Of a stretch of 64,000 nt of DNA, positions 38,011-50,730 are shown one piece after another. Under the pieces are notes generated by a model that saw nothing but the letters and a program-made list of their open reading frames with translations, was not told where the DNA came from and searched no databases. Source of the DNA: Monarcha castaneiventris obscurior (Eukaryota; Chordata; Aves; Passeriformes; Monarchidae). How positions within the stretch are numbered: the stretch's first letter is position 1; each line of letters starts with the position of its first letter. The DNA is taken from the NCBI GenBank assembly GCA_026261815.1, contig JAMPIT010000541.1, forward strand, positions 1,488,001 through 1,552,000, read 5' to 3'. Position numbers and translations under genes: made by a program.

Positions 38011-40634
38011 GCGTATCAGGATTCTGCTCCCACACTGAAAAGACATTAGTCAGGAACAGGGGGAGGGGAGGCCCAGTGATAACCAGCATCGTGTCCTTTA
38101 TCATGTGCCATGCTGTAAATGCTACTGCAGCAGTGCTGAGGCCAAGAGGAAATAGGCTGCATGTTCATGGAAGTGGACAGACCCCTCATTTCTTTAAGTG
38201 AGCGACCATGCCAATTTACAGCAATGCAAGTCCAGGCCTTTTAGCATAGTTGACCAACCAGCCCTGTGAAATATCAGTTCAAAATGGCTGGTACTTGTAG
38301 AGCCATTTATTCATCCAGTATTGCACTTTCACCCAAGACTGAGTGACACAGAAACCAAGAGATGTTCGTCCACAAAACCCTTCCCTGCTCAGCACTGTTG
38401 ATTCCTTTTCAGCCTCTTGTGCTTTCCTTAAAGCAATTAAGCCAACACTGGACTTCAGCAGAAGGAGGAAAAGCTCCTGTGAATGCCAGTGGCTGCTGAG
38501 CACATGGTCCTCCTCCCAGACGTCAGGCACCAAGGACCCAGTCAGCCCATCCTTCATTCTCTGAACAGCCTTTTTGACTACAGAGAGGTTCATCTTACTC
38601 AGCTGGGTAAGAACCATAAGATGTTGGTAGGAATGAAGCCTGTCATGACTTGTGTGAAAGTAGCAGAAGAAAGATGACCAAGAAAACATTAACACTTCAC
38701 TGCCATTTTCATGTTCTACAAATATTTCGGAGTTAATTTTGCCATTTATTTAAAATTTCACTCTTGGATTTCTCCACCCAAAATTACTGGGTTTGGGTCC
38801 AAGTCACGAAGACAATTACTTGCACAGTCCTTACACCAAGCTGGTCTGCGGACCTGCACTAAGCCAATAAAATTTACTTTTCCTTCTTACGATTTTTATG
38901 TAAAGTTTTATGTAAGAATATATGTGGATCTTTGAAAAACACTGAGTTGATCATGAGTGTAAAAGAAATTTGGGGACCACTAGCATTAAGTTTTGGCATT
39001 AGGTCTTAGTTTTATAGAATGCTGCCCTCACTTAGGATATGCATTGCCATTATCATCAGGGATATTTAGGTGGGAAATTAATTTATTTCACCCAGTACTT
39101 TAAGCTCCCCAGATAGTTCTATTTAAAATGAAGGAATGGAGGAATCTGTATCTCATCCCAGGTATCTGCAGGCCTGCAAAAAACCTCCCTCGACTGATAT
39201 TGAAAACAAGAGAGATGTTCAGAAGGCTTCAGCTTTAGCCTAGCCAGAGAAAGCTCAGTGTAAAACACCTGGAATAACTGTGCTCTCTGAGCACCAGCCT
39301 ACAGGATTCCTTCTTGGGAGACAGAAACAGAGAGGGCACGTCTCTCACTGCAGCAGCTACTCCTCTAAAGCCCCGTGTGTGGGTGCCTGTGGCTGCAAGC
39401 ACACACGTGTATGAAAGGGAGAGAGTGCACACAACCAACTTTCTAAGCCAGTGGGAGGGAAGGATTACCACAGGATGGGACCCCACATGTTTAATTTTCA
39501 CACAGACTTAACATGAGATATGCTACATCAGACCCAAGATAGTGGTGTTCCTATTCTTATTGACCCCAATCACTTTAAGCCTATTGAGTGCTGTACTCCA
39601 GAGAGAAGATTTAAATTACACTTGGAGAATGTTTCTCGTTGATGCCGAGTGCACTGTGCTTTTTGAAGAAATAGTATTTCCTTCTTGGACCACAATGAGC
39701 AAGTCCAAGGTCAGACAAATCACGTGTGGTAGAACAGGTTGCAGTGTGAAGGGCTCATAGGGTCACAGAGATTTTTTGTTATTCAGCTCAAGGAACTTGG
39801 CTATTTGTCAGAGAATACAAAGCCTGTCTTCTCATGGTAATAATTGATGTAATTTCATACACTCATTCCTGTGAAGCCAAAATTCATCAGCTAAAAAAAT
39901 TATAATCTACCTATCCTATAAAAGACAGATCATTACTCATACAAACTTTTCACACTGAATTACAGCCAGATGAACAATAAAGAATTTTCGAATTTACTCT
40001 CTTGTATGGAAAAAATATTGGAAATTGGAAAACTAAATGTAAAGCTGTTCTCAGTGAATATTAACCTATAAATAAAGCGCTGAAGATCCCCAACATCAGT
40101 ATAAATTTTCCCACCCTGCTCATTCTTGCCTTACCTTGGAGGCATATTAAGAAATGAAACTGCCGGGATGTTTCTGCCCGATACCCTTTTTGTGTGTTTC
40201 ACAGCTAGAAAGTGAAAGGCTCAGCAGGTTAAATACCAGCAGAGTAAAGTATTTTATTCAGATATCAGTTGCAAAGATCGGGGGAGGAGGGGGAACGCAG
40301 TGAGGCCTTTCAGCCTGCAGTGCCATGGGAGAAGAAAAACGAGACAGCAGAAGTGTGTGGTAACACAAAAAGAATGTTATCTCAGCGGAGGGGAAAATAC
40401 TTTCAAATGCATAATTGCAAACACATACCCTCAGCAGCTAACCCAGAGCCCTCTCAGACTGCACAGCTAAGAGTCTGGAAAGTGGCCAAAGTATCAGTTT
40501 TATTTGAGAGATCAAAGTGATGAAAGAGAGAGAAAGAATAGCATCAAATATGATTGATAAAAAGTATTGCTTTCTTTGATTGGTTTCTGCTCCCCCTCCC
40601 TTTTCCACCTCATTCTTCTCCCAAGTTCACTAAG

Positions 40635-40690
40635 AAAAATGTCAGATCTGTGGTCCATCTAGTAACACATGCTTGCATGTGAGATGGGCC
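40635..40690 (+). repeat. Possible third fragment of the same amniote repeat
   Basis: The sequence atgtcagatctgtggtccat followed by ctag (about 40639-40662) resembles 'gggtcagaccagtggtccatctag', the block between the parts preserved at 16870 and at 5795. The match stops after ctag, so only about 25 bases support it. Confidence 0.33.
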
Positions 40691-42734
40691 TGTAGGAAAA
40701 CACCTGCTCACTGCACATACCTGCCTAAGCTCCTAATGGCCACGAGGTTCCTACAGATTCACTGCAGGTAAGGGCTGTTTGCTGCAATGCAATTATTTGT
40801 GACCCTGCACAGCTCGCACACACTGGCATTGTTTCACATTTTGATATTTGGTTACTTTGCACAGCCCCCCTTGTGCTGCTGAGCATCTACGCAATCCCCA
40901 CATGGATTTCCAGGGACTCTGACCCCAGAGTGTCGGTGCTGTCGCTGTTTCTGGTCCATAATTGTCCTCCCTCCCCTCTTTATTGTGCACACTGTCTTTA
41001 TATAAACACACTGAGGGAGATAAAAGCTTTATGATGGCAACACAGTTGAGTTTATGGTTCCTTTCACACACATAGATGTTACCTCAAGCACAGACCAGCC
41101 AGGATGGAGACCTTGGAACTAAAGAGCACTTTCACATTTGATGAGTTCAAACCATTGCTAAATCCTCACAGGAATCATGGCTGATGGGCAGGGGCTAGGC
41201 CATGCTTAGGCCCATGAATTTAATGACATTATACAGGCCAGAACCTGCAAACAGTGTACTCAGTCACTTTATATGTGCACACATGTTGCAAAATCAGTTC
41301 TTTGCATCAGGATTTTGAAGCCTGTGGAGATGACATTTACTAGAACCACTTACATGAGCAAGAGTTTATTGCAGGTATAAAAGGCAGATCATGCCACAGG
41401 AATTCTGAGAAAGAAACTTGTGGAGGTTACTGGTGACTAACAAAATAGGAGGAAAAAAAAAAATTGAAAAGGTATTGATTCCAAAGCAACACTGAGAAAA
41501 TGAGTCATTTTACAGAGAAGGGACAAGGCAGCATTTTACAGAGCCGTGACAAGTATTAGGAGGCAAAGAGAGGAGAGGAAGACCCCAGAAAGAGGAAAAG
41601 CAAAGAAATAGGCCTGAATTGATTTGCAAAAGAACTGGAAATTACCAGAACTAGAGCAAAATACTGTGGGTCTTTCCATGGTAAAGATGAGCAAAAAACC
41701 ATAATAATTCAAGAGGGAGACATGAATGATGAAATTGGCCACTAAAGCAGACAAAGAAGATACAGGAGACCAGGTAGGGTATGACCAGCTAATAAATATT
41801 TTTGCAACAAGCAGAGAGGGTGGGGGGCTTTGTTATGGAAGGAAAAATGATCCACAACAGTGAATTTGAACAACCCCCTTATGGATTTGATAAACTCAGC
41901 CTTAACAAGATGTGGTGGTAAGCCTGACTCATTAATCATTCAGCCATCTAGCTAATCCTGCATCCAATATCTCGAAGTCTGCAATAATCAGATGCTGTCT
42001 TGGCAAGCCTGAACCACTGGACAAACAGCAGATTAGGGGTGCATGATGAATGCATCACACTACATAACTCTGCGAGGAAAACAGGAGATGGAGGCATGAG
42101 GACATGTAGGATGATCTGAGCCACAAGATAAACCTGTACCTTAAAAGGGGAAAATACTACAAGGAGGCTGAAGAACAGGAATGTAGGCAAGAGGGTAGGG
42201 AAACGGTAATCTGGGTAATGTGCATGTGGTTAGGAAAGATGCAGAAGGCTGAGATAAAAGGAAAGGGGCAGACACATCATGAAGGAGGAGGACAAGAGAA
42301 AGTTTAAAAACCCAGTGAAATTGTGGGGTTTTAAAACATGTATCACCATGGCAGGACCAAATCAGGTGTGCTGTGAAAGGAGGAGAACATGCAATTGTTC
42401 AAACCACTCTGTGCATCCCTAATCTGACAGATGACAACTCCTCCTTTCTTACCCTGCCCACCTCATAAAACTGCCCCCCAATTCTCCCCATCCTTCATCC
42501 ATCCACCTGTACTGGGGTGCACTGAGATCTGTAAGCAAGATGGCAAGTCACATGTCTCCCAGGATGAGAGGACACAGAAAACCATGAAGGTAAATGTGAA
42601 GCAGTCATCACTTTGGGATGAATCCAGCCAATTTCACTGTTTCCTCTCTTGGTCCCTGAGGTGTTTAAGCAATATATTTTCATTCCCAAGCACTAGTCCT
42701 CACAACATGCCATGACATACCTAAACAATTAGAA

Positions 42735-42832
42735 TTACCTCCAATTAACAGGGAAGAAAATGAAGACTCACAGATTGAACAATTTAGCTACACCACAGGG
42801 AAGGTTAATTCCCAAAGCAGGGATTTAGACAA
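42735..42832 (-). mobile_element. MIR-like core-SINE relic
   Basis: The plus strand reads like antisense MIR: acctccaattaacagggaag, then aaaatgaagactcacagatt (MIR antisense 'gaaactgaggctcagagagg'), a block like 'ttaagtaacttgcccaaggtcacacag' (here gaacaatttagctacaccacaggg), and agcagggatttagac (MIR antisense 'agctgggatttgaac'). The order and spacing of four blocks agree, which makes chance unlikely. It is about 100 bases long and has no coding potential. Confidence 0.55.
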
Positions 42833-44233
42833 AATGAGTCCTTAACATTGTTTTCTGGCCACAGCAATTGATAATATTGCTGTTCCTGCCTGAGCTCCTC
42901 AAGGCAAGACAGACAGCTGCCCTCAGACTTTAGGGCTGTACCTGTTCTTTCTTCATTTTACACCCTATGGTTACTCAGAATCAATTATTGATGTAACTGA
43001 GATCTGTACGACTCTCAGTAGCCCAATGCTCTTTTTTATTTTCTGAAAAGCTGGCTCGAACTGCAAAAACTACCAGGTGTATTTAAAATCAGTAGAGCAG
43101 AAAGAAAGAAACAAAAGAACAGCAGACCTGAAGGACAACAGCAAATACGAGGAAAGAAGCAAGTATCATACTGAAATCCAGCGAGAAACGTTAAATGTAG
43201 GAAAAGGGTAGGGAATAATGCAAGAGGAACCACACAAGGAAGTGCAAGGTTGTGAGCTGCAGGGAAATCCAAACTAATACAGATTGTAGCACATGTACAC
43301 CTGGCAAGTCCAGGTCAGTGAGACAGCAGGATGCCACACACCCTCAGCTCCTCCGAGAGCTGGTTACCCCACTGGTTTCAAAGTCTAGCAACTGCAGCTA
43401 CCAGGCAATGACGTTTGCAATGCACATAATAGCAGAAGTACTCACCACCTCTCAGCCTGACAAACAACTGCTGCACCCGAGGAGGTGTGGAGAGGAGGCA
43501 GAGGAGCAAGAAGCACATAATTACAGCTAAACTGCAACCACTTTCTTGAGTTGGCTGTCTGTGGGGTTCTGACCAAGCTGAGGATGCCTGGCATCTCCAC
43601 CAGCTTTCCCTACAATCGCTCACTGGTTGTCATGTACCTTCCTTACTCAGCAATAAGTATGGGGAAAATGAGACAAATCTGCCTGCAGATATGAGAGGAG
43701 GCTGCAGTCAGAACATGAGATATTATAGTCCCTGCACAAGTCAGCCTCACTGACTTGTAAGTGGTCATTTTTTGGCTCTGCAGTCTGTGGCATCCTTCTA
43801 AATTCTGTGGCAAAAAATGGCCTAACAGTGTCCCAAACCCACCTCATGCTTGCTCATATGAAGGGCCTTCACACAACACCTCCAAAATAGTAGCAAAGGT
43901 ACAACCAAAAGCTTTCAATTAAATCAGGTATTCAGTAAACATTCCACTCCTCATCTGTGCAAGAAAACTAAGTATCAGAATACTGTGCAGTGTGCCAAAA
44001 AGCATTACTTTTTGGGGGTTCTCTCTGGGGCTTGTTGTTATAAAGGACCAGTGACTGGAGGGGAGTAGGTTGCTGAAAATAGGCAAATCTTTATGCAGCA
44101 ATTCAGGGCCAATCAAGAGATGTCATGGTTGAATTAAAAAAAAAAATTTCAGGTTGCCTTCCTTTTTTGCTCATTATCTTTGACTGATCATTATTTTGTC
44201 TGGCAGTTACTGTAGTGGCAAAACATTCTCTCT

Positions 44234-44284
44234 AAAACCAAAAAAAAAGAAAAAACAACCAAAAGAAAAGAAGAAAGTAAAAGG
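44234..44284. repeat. A-rich tract with G and C interruptions
   Basis: Nine-base A-run followed by AAAAG and AAAC units; low complexity. Confidence 0.8.
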
Positions 44285-46493
44285 AATGGCACATGTAACA
44301 ATGATTCAGCAGACGCTGGTGGTGTGGGCTGTCAGCTAAATATCCTGTGAAATACTTTGTTGGCTAAACCCAAGATTATTATGGTAGAAAGATAAATGGT
44401 ACTCATGCTGCTTCTGGGGGATATTTCTGCCTCTTATTTAGATGATATGCACATGATCACAGGTTGGTAACTGCCCGTGAAACACATGCTGGTGAACACT
44501 GAGATTTATCATTTTCTCTGAGAGGAAAAAAGTCACCCATTAGTTTTATAAATATAACCACGAAGCAGCTTTGTGCACTTAAAAGAGATCAGCAACAGCC
44601 TCTGCACCTCAGAGGTTGATTCTGGATGAGGTTTCAGGCACATAAAGTCCAGTAAAGTTGAACCCAACCTAAAGAACACAAGGTCATTTACTCCTTGAAC
44701 AATAGGCAGGGAGATAGAAACAGAAACCTTACCACATTTTGAAAAGGGCTTGGATGGCTGCAAATAAACAGCAGGGGCTGCAGCAGCCCCAAAATTCAGG
44801 ATATGCACGGTCTAGCCTTTTCCTTTAGACCTGAACCCTCATTTAGGATAAATAAATTATTACTAGACTTATTTTTAGGAGCTCCCTAAATAACTACTTA
44901 TCCAAAGGCCTCCTACTTTTTTTCATCCTGTTTTCATCCTCTTTTGACACATTAATGACATTATTGCTTTTTTGAACTGTGCAAGAGGAAAGCCCATTGC
45001 AGATGGATTGCAGACACCCATTTACGTAAGAAATTAACTCAATTTGGAACTGTCAACTCAATAAATCAAAGTGGAAGCAACATATAAAGGCAATGTCCTA
45101 GCTGGGTAGATTAAAAAAAAAATTAAAAATCTGTGGGGCTTTAGTGATAGCTCTTGCAAAGGACTTTAACAAGGGCAGGGCTTTGCCCACAAATAATTGC
45201 CACCCTCCCAATAAACACTTGAAAGTTTGTGGATAGAAGCCACAGATGCAAATATTCAAACAGACAACTACAAGCTGGCCACTAACTAATTGGGATAAAT
45301 TATCATCCAGTCAGAGAATAAATAACAGAAATAAAAAAGTGCAAAATTAATCGTTTGCAACTTAGGGTTGCTCTGTGATGGTGTAGCCACCCAGATACTT
45401 CACCTATACTAGGGGTGCTAAGTGCCTGGAGAAAGTGCTCTAGTGTTGACTGAGCATTCCAAAAGGTTTTCACTGGAAAGCCAGCTTTGCAGAGCGTTTT
45501 TTTTCACAAGAAATGTAGAGGCACTTTGGGCCAACCCTCTTAAAAATGCTCAGGCTCTCTAGAATTGACAAAAATTTCCACAGCTTGTTCCCTCTGCAGC
45601 AGCTCCGGCCTTTGGGATGCATTAACATTTCAGATTACCCCCATTACTCTAAAATGCCCTCCTGTGAGTTAACACACTGAGATGGGAATAACTTTTGTGA
45701 CATTTCACATGTGTTTTCCGAATGCAGCCACAGTCGCAATTCAAACCTTCAAGTCTTTGTCAGTTTGAGAAGAAAATAGAAAAGGTGAAAATAAAAATCA
45801 GCTTCACGCTGGTCTTCTTCGAAACCCAGAGGTGTTTGAGATGCCTTCCCAAGCCAAAAAGAAAGGACGAATAAACAATCTGTGAAGGGGGAAGAACAAG
45901 TGTCTTGGGCAGAAAGAGAACTCCATGTAGCTGAGATGAAACAAATGTGTCCTGTGAAACAGGAAGAAAAGGGGAGGGGGGCAGTGGAGAGGGCAGCAGA
46001 CAACTCTGACTTGCTCGCTCTTTCCAGGCTTTGTATTTATTTCTGTCATGGATCTGAAAAGGCAGGCAGCAGACTTTGTAGAAGCGCCTTATGAAATGGG
46101 GTAAATAATGGACCCCAGATGCCCTTGTTTCCTTCATTATTCAGTCTAGGCCTTCAAAGCTGTTTTGCAGTGTGAGGTATCAGAGGGAGGTAGAGTGCTC
46201 TGTTAACAAGATTTCAATGAGCTTTGGAAGCAGGTCCAGGGAAGCTGCTGGAAATGTTTCAGACATACAGTACTTTTGTGCTTTTCTGACCCGTATGTAG
46301 TGAGAAAACACGGGACAGAGGGTGCCCTGATTTTTAAGAAAACACCATCTAAACAATATGTAAACAACAGCAATGCTTTTGTACGCATGTGATCCCTTTA
46401 ATTCAGCATTCTCAAAGCATCTAAAATACATTGAAGCATTAAGTTCAAGAACAAGGATTCAAACTAAAGCTCAGACAGTTTAGAATACATATT

Positions 46494-46510
46494 AAAAAAA
46501 AAAAAAAAAA
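46494..46510. repeat. A-run (17)
   Basis: An uninterrupted A-tract. No retroposed body is recognisable upstream of it. Confidence 0.85.
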
Positions 46511-46865
46511 CACGGTGAGAAACTGGCCAGCCAGGGCCATGAAAACAGGGGTTTGAACTCCTCATTTCCCTGGTCCTTCCCCATGAGGAAAGATTTCCTG
46601 CCCACTTAGCAACAAGCTGCATTTCGCTTTTGCTTTGAGACCCACCCTAAACATTTCTCTGTGCATATTTCTGAGATTCTTCATGATTCATCCTCAACCA
46701 GGAGCCACGTGAACCCAACTGACACATCCAAACCCTTCAATTTTTTTGGATGGGTTTAGCATTGCCTGGCAGTTTAAATCCGAGCTCCACGGACCACACC
46801 CATTCCTAATAACTATCTTTTCCCTCTGCTTTCTCACTTTTGGTGACATTAACATTTAAAAGCCA

Positions 46866-46924
46866 AAAGGGGAAAAAAAAAAAAAAAAAAAAAAAGGGGA
46901 AAAAAAGAAAAAAAATTAAAGGGG
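46866..46924. repeat. Long A-tract (23) flanked by GGGG blocks
   Basis: AAAAGGGG, then 23 A at 46873-46895, GGGG, three shorter A-runs and GGGG again. Four G-runs of 3-4 bases do not occur close enough here for a G-quadruplex. The tract directly precedes a locally CpG-richer stretch at 46925-47385. Confidence 0.9.
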
Positions 46925-47385
46925 TGTTTCAGGTTGCCATTCTTTCAGCTTTTGCTGGCCCCATTGTTGACAGCAGCCGCTCTATATTTACTCTAGCAGC
47001 ATTACATCCTGTGCGTGGGGATGGCTCTGTGCTCTCAGATGTTTCCGAGTCACACCGGGCAGAGGGATGCATTGTGCGCTGCATCCTTTCCTCCACCGCG
47101 TCCTGCGCTTGCTGGAGCGAGCTGCCTCACCTTAAAAAAACACAATGGCACCACCTAAAGGACACATTATGCACATAAGGAGCCTCCTTCGGTGCATTTC
47201 CCTCTCCCGTGTGTGCCTGTGAGTGCACGAACAATTCTGACAGCCCTGAGCCCTGTGGTGGCAATGTTCGTTTTCTCAGGCACCGGCTCGGCACAGAGCT
47301 TATTCGTGGTTATAAAATCATGCATACAGGAAGAGACATCCATATTTTTATAGCTCCTCCGATAAGGCTGTAACAGAAAAGACAA
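46925..47385. promoter_or_regulatory. Candidate regulatory block, CpG-containing
   Basis: Downstream of the A-tract, roughly nine CpGs occur between 47010 and 47125, with more up to 47310. It also has a CTATATTTA box (46981-46989), an attattcgtgg-type stretch near 47300 and an AT-rich part with catatttttatag (47341-47353). An open frame of 112 codons starts upstream in the A-tract but matches no family. It could be an enhancer or a weak CpG-poor promoter. Confidence 0.25.
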
Positions 47386-47944
47386 CTGTTAAAGCAGCTG
47401 CCCCTTTTCTTTGCATTCAATTCGAATGTAGCAAGCATGCCTAATACAACAATTTGAGCAGTTTTAAGGAAGATTAAATATAGGAAGAAAGTCCCTTGCC
47501 AACAAAATGGTAAGTGATACTGTCCATATAAATCTCTAAGGAAAAAAATGTGTCAAAATACAAGAAATGAAAAGGAAGAAGGGATAGGAGATCCTTTCAT
47601 TCCATTGTCTCTAGGTAATCCAGCAGCATGTATACTGCTATATGTCTTCCCATACTTCAGGCAATGTTCCTAATATCCCAGAAGAATGGAGGAGTTTTTA
47701 AGAACAAGTTGAACTTGTTCTCCTTTCTCGGCATCAGTCATAGCTTTCATAGTTCATTCTTTTTGATCACTTTTGTGAAAGCATGGAGTGCTTTCACAAC
47801 AGAGGACAGGCATGACATAGACTCTCTTCCTAGCAAATGTGTGAGGGTTTGATCATTTGGAATGTACATTTTTCTGAGGCAAAACCAAACCATTTCAAAG
47901 CTAATACACGCAATAGCCTATTAGTGGTTTCAGCTCCGTGTCAT

Positions 47945-48012
47945 GTATTCATCTGGGTTGCTCCATTTACATCAGCAAAACTGAGGAGAAAAAAACATCT
48001 GATCCTCTAAAA
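47945..48012 (+). repeat. Old amniote repeat relic ('gagttacatcagtgtaaaactg' type)
   Basis: The run ggttgctccatttacatcag and then caaaactgaggagaaaa, ending in catctgatcct, follows the amniote repeat signature 'ggagttacatcagtgtaaaactgg...gaggagaatcaggccc'. About 65 bases can be followed. The match is moderate. Confidence 0.42.
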
Positions 48013-50374
48013 CAACATTTGTACATAAATGTAACAGAGAGAGACCAAGTTATGAATGGCAACTCATTTCCAAATGCTTGTGACAGTGAGCATACAACAC
48101 TGCTCTATTCTGTGTTTTGCTTTTAAAAAGGGAAGACACATCAACTGACAAAAAAGTAAAGTTATTTTGAGGGACATCAACTAGTTCCAAATGTTGTCAG
48201 CAGGCTCTGGAGATTTTCACTCAACAATCTGAAGTCTCTACCACAAGATACATGCACAAAGCATCTTAATTGCTTCAATTTGGTTACTAGTTGGCAATAT
48301 TGCATGAGAAAAGCTGCTTCTTGATAGCCGAGGAGAGAGGCCAAAGACTGATTGGGCATAAAGAACAAACTACTTCCTACCCCCCAGGTCAGCATTGGGA
48401 GAACTGGGTGGGGAATGGCAAGCTGTAATTGCCTGTTCACTTCATAAATAAGAGACTTTGGTCTCCCAGAGAGCAAAATGAGGAGGAAATACCTTTCAAG
48501 GCTTGTGTTTTAAACATTGTTTTCAGAATAAAGTGAAAGCACAGCCTTTCAAAATATTTAATATGCCCGTTGCCCAAGAAGGATGTGCCAGCCTTAAACA
48601 TAGCCATCAGGGCCCAGAGATTCAACAGAACTCAACTGCCCACGTGCATTTCCAAATCAGATGACTGGATTTCCTGAAGCACTAGGCCTCCAGCAGGAGT
48701 TTTGAATTTTTTTGGCATTTCCTTTAGGAGCTGAATTGGAAGTTGACAACAACTGCTGAGTGCTCAGCTCCTTGAAAAACCTGGCCTGGAGATTAATAGC
48801 TATGCAGTGCCGAGCATACCAGCTGCCTTTTCCTCAGTGCCTCTCATCATTTACAGTATTAATTGCTTGAGTCTAATGAGCACTTCTGGGAAGCTGAACG
48901 TAATCCAGAGTAAAAGCTTCCACAGACTCAGATTTCCTCGGTCTCCTGTATTTGCATTAAACAGTACCCATGGAAAGATGAACATTTTCAAAGACAGCAA
49001 CAAGCTGAAGGCTGCAGGAGGGACTAAAGACACGCATAGTTGAGACACACATAGATGAGAGAAAGATCCTGTCGTTCCCTACGTGGATTTGAAGCTCTGT
49101 GCTCATTCTCAAGAGAGACTCTGCATTAATAACTCCTGCCTATGTGATTATTCTGACCCTACAGTACATCCCTGTCTGAAGAGGACCTTGACATTGTTAG
49201 AGGAAAAAGTCAATGAAAAATTTTGTGAAGGACATAGTGGGTGGCAAACCTACCATAACAGGTGGGAAAACAGGAGGTAATGGTGTTGTGCTCTGCATCT
49301 TTTTGGAGAGCATGAAAAGGAAAATGCCAAACCTCCTAAAGCTTCAGCCGTGCACTGCCACAGCTCATAAAACAAATTCCAGCTACGTCCCCTCCAAGCA
49401 CAGATTTCCTAGCACTGAAGGGAAACAAATCAACTGACAAAAACTTGTAAAGGGGACCATAAAAACATTATTTTCATTTCAATTGGAAATGAGGCAGATA
49501 GTTAATAAAAAATGAGTTACCTCAAAAGACAGGGAATACCTGCCAGACTCTGGGTGGGATGGACATTTTTGTGCCAGTGCATTATGTATCCATTTCTGAC
49601 TAAGTGCTTATAAAAGCCCATCAATTCAATTTGTCTTTTGAGGAATTTGGGTTAAGATCTCCCTATGTAATGGTAATCACCTTAATGATACGCTCTTTAA
49701 CTCTTTCTAATTGTCAAATCAACAGCAGCTACACTGCCAAACCCTGTAGTTTTTCCTAAAGCAAATATCCTGTTAAAGTTTGTAGGATATCAACTGAGTA
49801 AGAACCCCAGGATTTGGTTTTCAAATTATGTTTTGGAGCTCACAATGTGCAAAGCTGACGCTGCAAGCATTCGGTTAGAAAAATAGCAAGGCATTAAAAA
49901 AAAAATTAAAATGAACTGCTCTAGTCACCAAGATCAAATGTTAAGAGAAAAAGCCTTAGAAGTGTTTATTCTCCCAGATTAGATGGAATTCTAAGCAGTG
50001 TTTATTGGAGAGAAGAGATGGAGTGTGCTATGTCTTATTCTTGTTTCCTGTATCCGCCTTTCTCTCAAAAGTGCTAAGTAGCAGGGCTGCAGGGATTATG
50101 GTGCTGAGGGAATGCTTGCCACTTTCCTTCTCTCTCTCTATTTAAACACGACAACTCTTGGCAGGCCTCGGTCACATTGTTTGTGTAGCCAGGACAAGAG
50201 GGTGGAATTCTGGAACACGTTCCAGCCCACATTCCGGATTTTCCTATAAACTAGCCCCTTATTTTAAACACACGCCTCTGTGAATTACCTTTGTGTTGCT
50301 ATGCCCTTTGAAAATCTGTTTCAAACACTCCTTGTAAATTAAAATCTGATTCAGCTTGAGTTCCGATCAAGGTA

Positions 50375-50730
50375 TTTCATCATGGTGAATAATCCGTGAA
50401 AAAGTCACTGTTTGATTTAGCAGGGAAAATAACAATAAATAAAGAGGGGAGAGTATGAAAGAGGAAGGAGGAATGGCTCAGGATCAGCCAGGGAGGATGG
50501 TATCTCTCCCTCTAAATTAACAATTTTAATAACTCCATATGTTGATTGCATAACAATTTGTACAACTGGACTTGTCTTGTCAGAGGATGGCCCTGCCCTT
50601 TTGTGAGCCCAATTTGCATATCTATCTTTTTTGCACCATCAAATAACAGGCAAAAAAATTCAGCAGTCATTTGCCTGACAATTGGATGTGTTAATTTGCA
50701 GCTAAAAAAAGTATAAAATGAAGGTCAAAC
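50375..50730. promoter_or_regulatory. Candidate conserved noncoding element, homeodomain/octamer rich
   Basis: An AT-rich, repeat-free stretch has several TAAT cores (50518-50535 and about 50692-50697), an ATTTGCAT octamer at 50612-50619, and SOX/TCF-like sites such as aacaat and atcaagg. There is no coding signal. It is listed because the texture differs from the surrounding decayed sequence; conservation was not tested. Confidence 0.25.

Larger units (their letters stand above)
33509..42734. other. Noncoding DNA between the CR1 copy and a MIR-like relic
   Basis: Apart from the minisatellite, low-complexity tracts, candidate elements and repeat fragment listed, nothing is recognised. An unassigned 138-codon minus-strand frame lies at 38279-38695. 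Confidence 0.65.

Noticed and set aside
38800..38990. tttggggaccacta and tttgaaaaacactg resembling hAT (Charlie-type) transposon ends
   Set aside because: The two words are not arranged as terminal inverted repeats and no 8-bp target duplication is visible.
46840..47178. 112-codon frame beginning inside the A-tract
   Set aside because: The first part is an artefact of the A-tract (poly-Lys) and the remainder shows no family resemblance.
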